Notes: generated by a model from the letters alone, not told the origin. A DNA stretch of 10,387 nucleotides from Desulfonatronospira sp. (GCA_003563255.1 PWSL01000086.1:1-10387); one strand, 5' to 3'; shown: positions 1 to 6,026, numbered from the stretch's first letter. Numbers and translations are program-made.

Positions 1-8
1 AGGCTGCC

Positions 9-45
9 TTTTCATTTGTCACGAGAAACGAGTGACAAATGAAAA
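9..45. repeat. 14-bp inverted repeat
   Basis: Arms ttttcatttgtcac (9-22) and gtgacaaatgaaaa (32-45) are perfectly complementary around a 9-nt centre. An A-run follows the second arm, and there is no T-run after the stem on either strand, so it does not look like a standard intrinsic terminator. It could belong to a gene beyond the left edge or be an interspersed repeat. Confidence 0.75.
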
Positions 46-149
46 AAATTATCCTGTCTTCCTTGGCGATCTTCGCGCCTTTGCGTGAGAAAAAATGGGT
101 TGCGGGCAAAGTCCGCGTTAGTTTTTAATGCGAAGCTGAGCAACGCAAA

Positions 150-176
150 TTCCGTGTGTTCCGTGTATTCCGTGGG
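150..176 (+). repeat. 9-bp tandem repeat, three units
   Basis: Three consecutive 9-mers, ttccgtgtg, ttccgtgta and ttccgtggg, lie head to tail. They differ only in the last one or two bases of each unit. The tract is non-coding and resembles degenerate intergenic repeats. No function is evident. Confidence 0.7.
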
Positions 177-363
177 GCAGGCCTGGGAGACTTATTGTTC
201 TTTATAATGCACTTGCAAAAAGTCAGCTATTAACTGGTAGTGATAAATATGTACCATTTAACTCTTTGTTTTTATTGACTACTGGCCACTGACTGCTGCG
301 ACTGGAAATAAGACTTTCTGCAGTCGCATCTTTATTGCATGCTCCGCTGTCAGGGAGCTGTGT

Positions 364-453
364 GTCGCTGGGGGAGGCCTGTGCCTGAGATTTCGGTATT
401 TCCCGAAAGACCCCTCGCACCTGATCCGGATAATACCGGCGTAGGAAAGCGGC
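364..453 (+). promoter_or_regulatory. TPP riboswitch (THI element)
   Basis: The conserved core of the thiamine pyrophosphate aptamer is present in order: a G-rich P2 strand (370-374), CTGAGA (385-390), ACCTGAT (419-425), and the 428-448 block GGATAATACCGG followed by CGTAGGAAA. P1 can form between 364-369 and 448-453 with one G-U pair. A variable P3 hairpin forms from TTTCGG (391-396) and CCGAAA (403-408). Binding of TPP normally stabilises the aptamer and represses thiamine genes. Here an intrinsic terminator 50 nt downstream gives a transcription-termination readout, and the next gene on this strand makes the thiamine thiazole, which fits. Confidence 0.94.
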
Positions 454-502
454 TTTGGCATAACTTGAATTGCACTCAATACGGCAAAGGACAAGTTTAT
501 CA

Positions 503-534
503 GGGCTGTTTCTTCTGGAAACAGCCCTTTTTTT
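503..534 (+). terminator. riboswitch-controlled intrinsic terminator
   Basis: GGGCTGTTTC (503-512) pairs perfectly with GAAACAGCCC (518-527) around a 5-nt loop, followed by seven T residues (528-534). This is a textbook Rho-independent terminator just after the TPP aptamer and is best read as its expression platform. Transcription would stop here when TPP is bound. The antiterminator pairing is not obvious by eye. Confidence 0.93.
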
Positions 535-879
535 ATCAATAGAATGCATCTGTTCGGTCCCGGCCAAGAGCATTACCGCACTGCCGGTATGCTGGGCTTA
601 TGAGTCCTGGACAGATACAGTACAACCTACCCCTGCAACGCAACTTAAATTATCTTGAGAGTTCAAAGTACCTGGTTCTTCGTTCTTGGTTGTAAGAAAT
701 AAAGTCAATAAATTTGAATAGATACCTGGTCTGGACCAAAAGATATAGGCACTCCGGCATGCACTTGAATGTGTTTTTGTGCCTTTGGAGCCTGATTTTC
801 AGCTTCAAGTGGGTGCAGAAGGAGCCTGTCCCCTTGAGGCACAAATAAGTTTCGTTGCAGGGCTACAGGAGGCTTGAAA
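535..879 (+). other. long untranslated leader between terminator and thi4
   Basis: About 345 nt separate the terminator T-run from the thi4 start, far more than an expression platform needs. No convincing ORF lies in it. It contains a possible stem pairing cacttgaa (762-769) with ttcaagtg (804-811), a degraded copy of the REP-type sequence (ggagcctgtcccc, 821-833), and one copy of the 19-bp repeat (847-865) next to the Shine-Dalgarno sequence. Repeat insertion may have lengthened the leader, or a second promoter may lie here. Confidence 0.55.
847..865 (+). repeat. 19-bp dispersed repeat, copy 1
   Basis: The sequence aagtttcgttgcagggcta differs at three of 19 positions from copies at 2632-2650 and 7144-7162. 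This copy ends 1 nt before the AGGAGG of thi4, so it lies inside the leader. The preceding bases (ataagt) also match copy 2. Confidence 0.6.
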
Positions 880-1656
880 ATGGCACTGGATGAGATCATT
901 ATTTCCCGGGCGATTATCGAAACCTATACTAAAAAACTGATGGATTCCCTGGAACTGGACGTGGCCATATGCGGGGCAGGTCCCTCAGGGATGGTAGCCG
1001 CCTACTACCTGGCCGGTGCCGGGAAAAAGACGGCTGTGTTCGAGCGCAACCTGGCCCCTGGCGGCGGCATGTGGGGCGGGGGCATGATGTTCAACGAGGT
1101 GGTGGTCCAGGAGGATGCCAGGGAGATCCTGGACGAGCTGGGCATCAACTCAGTGGAGTACACTCCGGGTTACTATACTGCGGACTCGGTGGAAGCCGTA
1201 TGCACCCTTGGGTCCAGGGCCGCCAAGGCGGGGGCCAGGTTTTTCAACCTGGTATGCATCGAAGACGTCATGATCCGTGAAAACCGCATCACTGGCCTGG
1301 TCATCAACTGGTCCGCGGTGGAGAGCGCAGGGCTGCATGTGGATCCCCTGACTGTTCGTGCTGATTATGTGGTGGAGGCTACAGGGCATCCGGTGGAGGT
1401 AATGCAGATCATTGAGCGCAAGATGGACACCAGACTTAATACACCCTCGGGCAGACTTGAAGGTGAAAAGTCCATGTGGGCGGATAAGGCGGAGGAACAT
1501 ACTATAGAAAACACTTCTGAGGCTTTTCCCGGGATCTATGTCTGCGGCATGTCCGCAAATGCCACTTTCGGATCTTACAGAATGGGTCCGGTCTTCGGAG
1601 GCATGCTGAGGTCAGGTAAAAAAGTGGCCCAGGAGATAATCAAACAAAGCAAATAG
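880..1656 (+). CDS. thi4: Sulfide-dependent thiamine thiazole synthase (Thi4 family)
   Basis: Thi4 builds the adenylated thiazole precursor of thiamine from NAD and glycine plus sulfur. An FAD/NAD-type dinucleotide fold opens with GAGPSG (residues 32-37 from the ATG), followed by the glycine-rich GGGMWGGG segment (61-68); a C-terminal [15 protein letters not shown] segment is also typical. Yeast Thi4 sacrifices an active-site cysteine as sulfur donor. The equivalent segment here reads SAGLHVDP, with histidine (H153), as in methanogen homologues that use free sulfide and turn over repeatedly. The ATG at 880 is preferred because AGGAGG (867-872) sits 7 nt upstream. A TTG at 874 would leave only 1 nt. 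At 258 residues the length is normal for the prokaryotic type. The upstream TPP riboswitch supports the role, and a GC-rich hairpin follows the stop. Confidence 0.95.
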   Translation: MALDEIIISRAIIETYTKKLMDSLELDVAICGAGPSGMVAAYYLAGAGKKTAVFERNLAPGGGMWGGGMMFNEVVVQEDAREILDELGINSVEYTPGYYTADSVEAVCTLGSRAAKAGARFFNLVCIEDVMIRENRITGLVINWSAVESAGLHVDPLTVRADYVVEATGHPVEVMQIIERKMDTRLNTPSGRLEGEKSMWADKAEEHTIENTSEAFPGIYVCGMSANATFGSYRMGPVFGGMLRSGKKVAQEIIKQSK

Positions 1657-1692
1657 ACTGGCATTCCGGGGATAACAGCCCTTGAAACTGGG

Positions 1693-1719
1693 TCGGCCCG
1701 GAGTCTGAACCCGGGCCGA
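1693..1719 (+). terminator. probable thi4 terminator hairpin
   Basis: TCGGCCCGG (1693-1701) and CCGGGCCGA (1711-1719) form a perfect 9-bp GC-rich stem with a 9-nt loop, 37 nt past the thi4 stop. There is no clear T-run after it, so it may be a weak terminator, an mRNA 3'-end stabiliser, or a repeat. Confidence 0.5.
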
Positions 1720-1759
1720 TATATCCGGATGATCCTTCATTCCCCAGGTGTATCTGGAC

Positions 1760-1911
1760 GTATCTGTTTAGCGCCTTTTAAGGAAAGCAGGGGACAGGCA
1801 CTCAGGGACCCACTTGAGCATCATTTTGTACACAAAATGACTCATCCTTTGGGACAAATGAGTCCCGGAAGAGCCAGTCCCCGTGCCACATGCAAAGCGC
1901 TAAACAGATAC
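1760..1911. mobile_element. 152-bp MITE-like element with terminal inverted repeats and 8-bp flanking repeats
   Basis: The left end GTATCTGTTTAGCGC (1760-1774) is the exact reverse complement of the right end (1897-1911), and the match continues imperfectly inward. The direct repeat atctggac flanks the element at 1752-1759 and 1912-1919, as expected of a target-site duplication. The element is too small to encode a transposase. Its interior carries a second repeat type: ggggacaggcac (1790-1801), a palindrome tcattttgtacacaaaatga (1821-1840), a gactcat/atgagtc stem (1839-1845 and 1858-1864), and ccagtccccgtgcc (1874-1887). A shorter relative at 5965-6026 lacks this interior. Confidence 0.75.
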
Positions 1912-1960
1912 ATCTGGACAGTCATTATTTTTTTAAATTATTTATTGTTAGTACTTAGCG

Positions 1961-1973
1961 GGGGACAGTCCCC
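1961..1973. repeat. GGGGACAGTCCCC palindrome
   Basis: The 13-bp palindrome (GGGGAC, central A, GTCCCC) belongs to the same motif as gggacagtcccc at 9942-9953 and 10062-10073 and ggggacagtccc at 10147-10158. It lies in the 3' gap between the convergent thi4 and fur genes. The remainder of 1920-2038 is AT-rich at 1926-1950 and has an aggagctcct palindrome at 2000-2009. I see no gene there. Confidence 0.65.
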
Positions 1974-2038
1974 AGGCCTGGAGCCAATAAGCACCACCGA
2001 GGAGCTCCTGAGTGGTTACGATAAAATGAAACAACAGT

Positions 2039-2470
2039 TCATGGGTTTCTGCATTCAGTACACTTTCCAAATAAATACATGCTGTGTTCGCTTAAGGTGA
2101 AACCGTGCTGCCTGGCCAGCTCTTCCTGGATCTGCTCAATCTTATGGTTGACGAATTCAATATTCTTTCCGCATTCCTTGCATATCAGGTGATCATGATG
2201 GCTTTGCCCAAAACATGCTTCATACCTGGAAACCCCGTCTCCAAAATCGACTTCCCGGGCGATTCCCGCATCAGTAAGAAGTTTGAGGGTGCGGTATACC
2301 GTGGCCTGGCCGACATCAGGATCATGCTTTTTTACCAGTTGCCACAGTTCTTCAGGTGAAATGTGGTAGCCTGAACTCCAGAATACATCAAAGATTATAT
2401 CCCTTTGGGAAGTAAAATTGAGCTTGTTCCGTGCCAGATATAACAGAAATTGATCTTTTGCTGCCTGCAT
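2039..2470 (-). CDS. fur: Fur-family ferric uptake regulator
   Basis: A 143-residue metal-responsive repressor of normal Fur length. The N-terminal winged helix spans roughly residues 18-80 and includes the family's DNA-recognition segment GQATVYRTL (54-62). The dimerisation and metal domain follows: HHDHLIC (91-97), then IEF (104-106) and H129. Two cysteine pairs, C97/C100 and C137/C140, should hold structural zinc. The HHDHLIC...CGKxIEF pattern resembles true Fur more than PerR or Zur, though this cannot be settled by eye. I chose the ATG at 2470. The frame stays open to 2566, but the extra codons run through the arm of the adjacent repeat and do not look like Fur. AGGAG lies 14 nt upstream, rather far. 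The gene lies 195 bp downstream of the DUF1007 gene on the same strand and is convergent with thi4. Confidence 0.93.
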   Translation of the reverse strand: MQAAKDQFLLYLARNKLNFTSQRDIIFDVFWSSGYHISPEELWQLVKKHDPDVGQATVYRTLKLLTDAGIAREVDFGDGVSRYEACFGQSHHDHLICKECGKNIEFVNHKIEQIQEELARQHGFTLSEHSMYLFGKCTECRNP

Positions 2471-2527
2471 ATATTTGTGCTTTGCTCCTGAAATACTGCC
2501 TGCCCGTAACCATTTTGAGCGGCCACC

Positions 2528-2605
2528 GGGGACAGGCACCCCGCACTTATTTTTAAAACCTGTCAATCATCCTTCAGAAAAATAAGTGCGGGGGTGCCTG
2601 TCCCC
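2528..2605. repeat. long REP-type inverted repeat between DUF1007 and fur
   Basis: A 27-nt left arm (2528-2554, beginning ggggacaggcacccc) pairs with a 28-nt right arm (2578-2605, ending gggtgcctgtcccc), with a single extra G in the right arm, around a 23-nt loop. The loop segment aacctgtc (2557-2564) is also complementary to gacaggtt (2612-2619) just outside the stem. The ggggacaggcacc motif resembles REP sequences mobilised by REP-associated tyrosine transposases; no such gene is in the window. On the minus strand the hairpin could attenuate read-through from the DUF1007 gene into fur. Confidence 0.85.
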
Positions 2606-2631
2606 ATTTTAGACAGGTTGAAAAGTTTTAT

Positions 2632-2650
2632 AAGTTTCGCTGTAGTGCTA
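2632..2650 (+). repeat. 19-bp dispersed repeat, copy 2
   Basis: The sequence aagtttcgctgtagtgcta lies 15 bp past the 3' end of the DUF1007 gene, which is on the minus strand. It differs from copy 3 (7144-7162) at one position and from copy 1 (847-865) at three. Confidence 0.7.
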
Positions 2651-2665
2651 GAAAGGTCTTGGAAT

Positions 2666-3298
2666 TCATAAGGGTTTTAATGTGATTTTTAAGGCTTCAG
2701 GAGTAATCATGCCGAAATAAAAGGTCAGGTTTGACTTTTTCTGAGTGGTATAGTCGATTACCCAGGAAGATGTATTGCCTTTGAATCCAATCTCTTCCGG
2801 AGGGAAAAACACGTGGCAGAAATAACTTTCATCGTAGACCAGGATGAAGACCTCCAGATTATCGCTGTTGATCTCAAGTTCAAAAGGAACGAAAAAAGAA
2901 TAGATTGCCAGGTCGTCCTGAACTGTGACGGAGAAGTCAGTAATCTCAGTGGCCGGTATTTTTTCGCCATCTACCAGTATCCAGGTGAAGAAATCATGAT
3001 GCTTAAGGTTTTTAAAGGTCTCATTGTATAATCTTTCCAGTTCGCTGTCGCTGATAGAGCCTGTTTTGTCCAAATTGTACTGGTTGATTATCCAGGCGCT
3101 CTGGTATTCATCAAAAGTCCACTCCTGCCAGACTCCCTTGATCCCATGCTCATCCAGTTCTACCTGCATTTCGGTTTCCAGGAAGACGTGGGGGTGTGCT
3201 GATATAGAAGCAGGGCCGGCAAGAAGCAGAAGCAGGAGAAGTACAGCAACTGCCAGACAGGCAGGATAATTACTTATACATTTATTGATAATTGACAT
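2666..3298 (-). CDS. DUF1007 family periplasmic protein
   Basis: A 210-residue secreted protein. Residues 1-34 form a signal peptide with a long leucine-rich core and probable cleavage after SISA, so the mature protein starts HPHVF, the typical DUF1007 N-terminus. WQEWTFDEY (57-65) is the next family landmark. An EF-hand-like loop follows at 75-86, with N75, D77, T79, G80, I82 and E86 at the expected positions, so a bound divalent cation is plausible. The C-terminal half is beta-rich. DUF1007 proteins have no settled function but are often encoded beside nickel, cobalt or zinc transporters. None is present here, but a Fur regulator lies directly downstream. The ATG at 3298 is the only sensible start, with no clear Shine-Dalgarno sequence. 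The family call is firm; a metal-related role is inference. Confidence 0.88.
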   Translation of the reverse strand: MSIINKCISNYPACLAVAVLLLLLLLAGPASISAHPHVFLETEMQVELDEHGIKGVWQEWTFDEYQSAWIINQYNLDKTGSISDSELERLYNETFKNLKHHDFFTWILVDGEKIPATEITDFSVTVQDDLAIYSFFVPFELEINSDNLEVFILVYDESYFCHVFFPPEEIGFKGNTSSWVIDYTTQKKSNLTFYFGMITPEALKITLKPL

Positions 3299-3305
3299 GC
3301 TGCCG

Positions 3306-3333
3306 ATAATAACTGCCTGCTTGAAAAAGTCAA
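3306..3333 (-). promoter_or_regulatory. candidate sigma70 promoter for the DUF1007 gene
   Basis: On the minus strand, TTGACT (3333-3328) and TATTAT (3311-3306) are separated by 16 bp. Transcription would start at or within a few bases of the ATG at 3298, giving an almost leaderless mRNA. That fits the absence of a ribosome site, though the match could be chance. Confidence 0.35.
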
Positions 3334-3418
3334 TGCCCCTGTATCTTATCTGAAGAGTTAACTTGAGAGTACAAGGTAAAAAGTAAAAAAATCAGGTGGT
3401 TAAAGTTGACGTGTATGT

Positions 3419-4822
3419 TTAGCGGCTGTTCACCAGGTCTTCCCGGCTGCGGTGCTTGCGCCATCTCCAGTGAGTGATGCCCAGTTTTTTGATTTTGTAG
3501 TTCAGGCTCCGTGGGGAAATTCCCAGTTGGGCGGCGGCTGCTTTCTGTACCCAGAGATTTTGCTCCAATGCGTCGATAATGGAAGTTCTTTCCTTACTCT
3601 CCAGGTCCGCCCCTGTCTCTGGACTGGTTGGTGTGTCCCGGTCCGAGCCCAGGATTCCTGAATTAAGATGGATGCTCTTTTCACTTATAACACCTTTTTT
3701 TTCTAAAAGTACTGCTCTTTCCAGAACATTGGATAATTCTCTGATGTTGCCGGGCCAGTGATAGGATTTAAGGACTTCCACGGCTTCAGGGGTAATATCC
3801 ATTATCTTTTTGCGAAGCTGACGGCAAATCCTGTCCAGGAGGGTTCTGGACAGAGCTTCTATGCACTCCCTGCGCTGGCGCAAGGCAGGCAGGTGCAGCT
3901 TTAAAATATTGAGCCTGTAGTAAAGATCGCTTCTGAACTCACCGGTCTCAACCATCAGGGATAGATTTTTGTTGGTTGCTACGATGATGCGGATATCACT
4001 GTGGATGGTGCGGTTACCCCCCAGGCGCTGAAAACATTTCTCCTCCACCACCTGCAAAAATTTGGCCTGCAGTGATGAACTCATTTCACCGATTTCGTCA
4101 AGAAACACCGTGCCTCCATCCGCCTGCTCCAGTCTGCCCACCCTGGTCTGGAAGGCATCGGTGAAAGCCCCTTTTTCATGACCGAAAAGTTCGCTTTCAA
4201 GGAGGTTTTCCGGTAGATTGGCACAATTTATCTTCATAAAGGGCTTTTTATTCCTGGGACTGTTGAAGTGCAACGCACCGGCCAGAAAGCTCTTGCCCGT
4301 GCCTGTCTCCCCGGTGAGGAGCAGGTTGGAGTCGGTTTCGGCATATTTCCGGGTCCAGTGGATTATATCCTGCATGGCAGAACTCCGGGCCACTATCATG
4401 TCCAGGTTGTATACCACGTCCTGCTGGCGGCGCAGATAGTCTATTTCGTTTTTCATGCTCCTGCTCTCCAGAGCGCGCTCCACCGCCAGGTGGATTTTTT
4501 CACTGGAATATGGTTTGGCAATGAAGTCATAGGCCCCGGCCCGGATGACCTGCACTATCCATTCCGAATCGTCTCTTTCGCTGGTCACGATAATCGGGAT
4601 ATGTCCCAGTTGTTCCTGCACCTGCTGCAGAGTGTTCAGTTCCAGTTGGTTGTTGCTGTTGGCCTTCAGGTTCAACACCCCTACATCGAAAGCTGTGCCG
4701 CCGGCCTTTTTTTTGAGGCCGGACAAGGATGAGCACAGGGTCAGCACATGTCGGGCCCCCAGTGAACTGCTCAGGAGCCTGTGGTAGGCGTTGTTTTGTT
4801 CGATCCCCAGAACTCTGGCCAT
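3419..4822 (-). CDS. NtrC-type sigma54 activator with degenerate receiver domain
   Basis: Three domains in order (numbering from the ATG at 4822; 467 residues): a receiver-like domain (about 1-120), an AAA+ sigma54-interaction domain (about 140-365), and a Fis-type helix-turn-helix (about 420-450). The AAA+ part has Walker A GETGTGKS (171-178), the sigma54 loop as GAFTDA (218-223) in place of GAFTGA, and Walker B VFLDEIG (239-245). WPGNIREL (356-363) is also present. The receiver has lost its chemistry: the phospho-acceptor aspartate position is N51 (VLNLK), and the acidic pair is E8-Q9, while T80 and K103 remain. Phosphorylation by a histidine kinase therefore looks unlikely, and no kinase gene is nearby. 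A TTG at 4849 is an alternative start with a weak AGG upstream; the ATG places the domain start normally but lacks a ribosome site. It is divergent from the gene at 4921. Confidence 0.93.
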   Translation of the reverse strand: MARVLGIEQNNAYHRLLSSSLGARHVLTLCSSLSGLKKKAGGTAFDVGVLNLKANSNNQLELNTLQQVQEQLGHIPIIVTSERDDSEWIVQVIRAGAYDFIAKPYSSEKIHLAVERALESRSMKNEIDYLRRQQDVVYNLDMIVARSSAMQDIIHWTRKYAETDSNLLLTGETGTGKSFLAGALHFNSPRNKKPFMKINCANLPENLLESELFGHEKGAFTDAFQTRVGRLEQADGGTVFLDEIGEMSSSLQAKFLQVVEEKCFQRLGGNRTIHSDIRIIVATNKNLSLMVETGEFRSDLYYRLNILKLHLPALRQRRECIEALSRTLLDRICRQLRKKIMDITPEAVEVLKSYHWPGNIRELSNVLERAVLLEKKGVISEKSIHLNSGILGSDRDTPTSPETGADLESKERTSIIDALEQNLWVQKAAAAQLGISPRSLNYKIKKLGITHWRWRKHRSREDLVNSR

Positions 4823-4837
4823 AGTTATGCTTTTTGT

Positions 4838-4851
4838 GGTTGAGTTCAACC
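4838..4851. promoter_or_regulatory. palindrome at the regulator's 5' end, possible operator
   Basis: GGTTGA and TCAACC are separated by 2 bp. The site overlaps the alternative TTG start of the regulator and lies 70 bp upstream of the divergent gene, a sensible place for an autoregulatory site. It is short enough to be chance. Confidence 0.25.
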
Positions 4852-4920
4852 GTACCTGTTAGAAGTTGGGGGGTAAATTCTGGTTGCATATCCATTTGAA
4901 ACAATTTAACAATATTATTT

Positions 4921-5913
4921 ATGACATTGCAAGAAAACAAATTCAACCCTGGTTGTCGTATTTGTCTGGGGTATACCTCCTATCGACTGGAAACCCTGCC
5001 TTTTGTCCGGGAAAAAATGCAGAGCTATCAGTGTATCGTATTGGAGGAACCCCCTACGCCGGGTTTCCAGGAAATGCTGCGAGGCGAAATGGCGGTGCAG
5101 GACTACCTCATGCTGACCGAGTTCGGTTTTCCAGGGTTTGCGCACAGTCAGTGTAAGCTTCTGCAGGAAATGCATGCCCGGGGTAAAGAGATCCTGCAGG
5201 TGGAACCATTTGTAGAAGAACTGATCGGTATCCACGAATTCTTTGCTGCCGGCGGCACTCCAGAGCAGATACGGGCAGGCACCAGGGCCAGGCTGGTCTA
5301 CGAGGCCGAGCGTGACTGGAGCGCCAGACTCATGGATTTTTACAAGGTTTCAGGTTCAAGGCAAAGTTTTTCCAGCCTGGTACAGGCGGTTAAAGATTTT
5401 GCCGGAGCAGACGCGGAAAAAGGGCGGTTGCGGGACAGTATGAGAGCCAGGGCTCTGGAGATAATCCTTCCGGCGTACGAAAGTGTATACCTGGAGGCAG
5501 GGTATATCCATTTTTTTCTTGCCGGGGAGGTCTACATGAGAAAACCGGCCCGTTCCGCTATGGAAACCTTTTACAGCATGCAGAAATTTTTTCGGACAAG
5601 GCTGGGAAAAAGACAACTCCTGGGTCCAGGGGATGTGCTGACTCTCTTGTACACCTGGATGCCGGACTATGTCGGCCACCGGGCGGACCTGCTGGCTGCC
5701 CGGAGCCTGATTTACAACAAGATCGTACACAAGGAGGAGATGCTTGAGGAGGTTGACAAGTATCCCCATTCCCTGGACGAGCTCAAGGCGGTACAATTAG
5801 CCGGCAGCCTGGATTACGAGCAGTGCCGCGAACTTTATCAGAATATCCGGGGGCTGTCCACCCAGGAGGCCAGAGACACTGCCCGGCGAAAAACTATAAA
5901 AGCCAGGCAGTGA
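4921..5913 (+). CDS. uncharacterised protein, faint resemblance to the TraB/ChaN/EreA-like superfamily
   Basis: I do not recognise this 330-residue soluble protein with confidence. It has no signal peptide and no membrane segment. The N-terminal half alternates hydrophobic strands and helices: RICLGYTSYR (13-22), CIVLEEPP (38-45), ILQVEPF (91-97). Later come RARALE (175-180) and AGYIHFFLAGE (193-203). A glycine motif, an acidic EEP strand, an arginine and a late histidine in this order faintly recall the TraB/ChaN/EreA-like enzymes, but the first motif lacks the usual histidine, so this is a weak guess. The C-terminal half is helical and charged, ending in a basic tail. The ATG has no Shine-Dalgarno sequence, and an in-frame stop at 4897 rules out an earlier start. 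It is transcribed divergently from the sigma54 activator, which may control it. Confidence 0.8.
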   Translation: MTLQENKFNPGCRICLGYTSYRLETLPFVREKMQSYQCIVLEEPPTPGFQEMLRGEMAVQDYLMLTEFGFPGFAHSQCKLLQEMHARGKEILQVEPFVEELIGIHEFFAAGGTPEQIRAGTRARLVYEAERDWSARLMDFYKVSGSRQSFSSLVQAVKDFAGADAEKGRLRDSMRARALEIILPAYESVYLEAGYIHFFLAGEVYMRKPARSAMETFYSMQKFFRTRLGKRQLLGPGDVLTLLYTWMPDYVGHRADLLAARSLIYNKIVHKEEMLEEVDKYPHSLDELKAVQLAGSLDYEQCRELYQNIRGLSTQEARDTARRKTIKARQ

Positions 5914-5923
5914 TCCGGCGTAT

Positions 5924-5961
5924 GTAACCATTCAGCGGGTGAGGACCCCCTGAATGCTTAC
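5924..5961. repeat. hairpin between 8-bp direct repeats
   Basis: The left strand (GTAA, CATTCAG, GGGT; 5924-5940) pairs with the right strand (ACCC, CTGAATG, TTAC; 5945-5961), giving 15 base pairs with two C-C mismatches and a GAGG loop. The direct repeat cggcgtat lies on both sides (5916-5923 and 5961-5968). The hairpin begins 10 bp past the stop of the 4921 gene and could aid termination, but it has no T-run. Confidence 0.7.
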
Positions 5962-5964
5962 GGC

Positions 5965-6026
5965 GTATCTGTTCAGCGCTTTTCTGGAAGCCATGCGGCA
6001 TGCAAAGCGTTAAACAGACAGAATAC
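5965..6026. repeat. short relative of the 1760-1911 element
   Basis: The left end GTATCTGTTCAGCGCTTT (5965-5982) and the right part AAAGCGTTAAACAGAC (6004-6019) repeat the ends of the 1760-1911 element with a few changes. On the right, catgcaaagcg(t/c)taaacaga matches that element with one difference over 20 bp. Only about 20 bp separate the arms, against more than 100 bp in the larger copy. The element ends 8 bp from the stop codon of the LeuB-family gene. Confidence 0.7.

Larger units (their letters stand above)
1..363. other. non-coding region upstream of the riboswitch
   Basis: I see no convincing gene here; the reading frames overlap repeats or the riboswitch. The stretch is made of short tracts of the kind that recur between genes in many bacterial genomes: an inverted repeat (9-45), a tract at 60-88 containing cttggcgatcttcgcgcctt, a small hairpin around 102-116 (GCGG/CCGC), a 9-bp tandem repeat (150-176), and a tract at 279-296 with actggccactgactgctg. 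A TATAAT hexamer lies at 203-208 but has no good -35 partner, so the promoter for the riboswitch transcript is not resolved. Confidence 0.6.

Noticed and set aside
9..45. intrinsic terminator
   Set aside because: The stem is good, but there is no T-run after it on either strand.
203..208. TATAAT as promoter for the riboswitch transcript
   Set aside because: No acceptable -35 hexamer lies 16-18 bp upstream, and it is about 160 bp from the aptamer. Not called.
470..658. 62-residue plus-strand frame after the riboswitch
   Set aside because: It runs through the intrinsic terminator and has no ribosome site or recognisable domain.
2471..2566. 32-codon N-terminal extension of Fur
   Set aside because: The extra codons read through the arm and loop of the inverted repeat (2528-2605) and have no Fur character. 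The ATG at 2470 gives the normal family length.
4866..4888. sigma54 (-24/-12) promoter between the activator and its divergent neighbour
   Set aside because: TTGC is present at 4884-4887, but the upstream GG is spaced wrongly (12 rather than 10 bases), so the motif fails.
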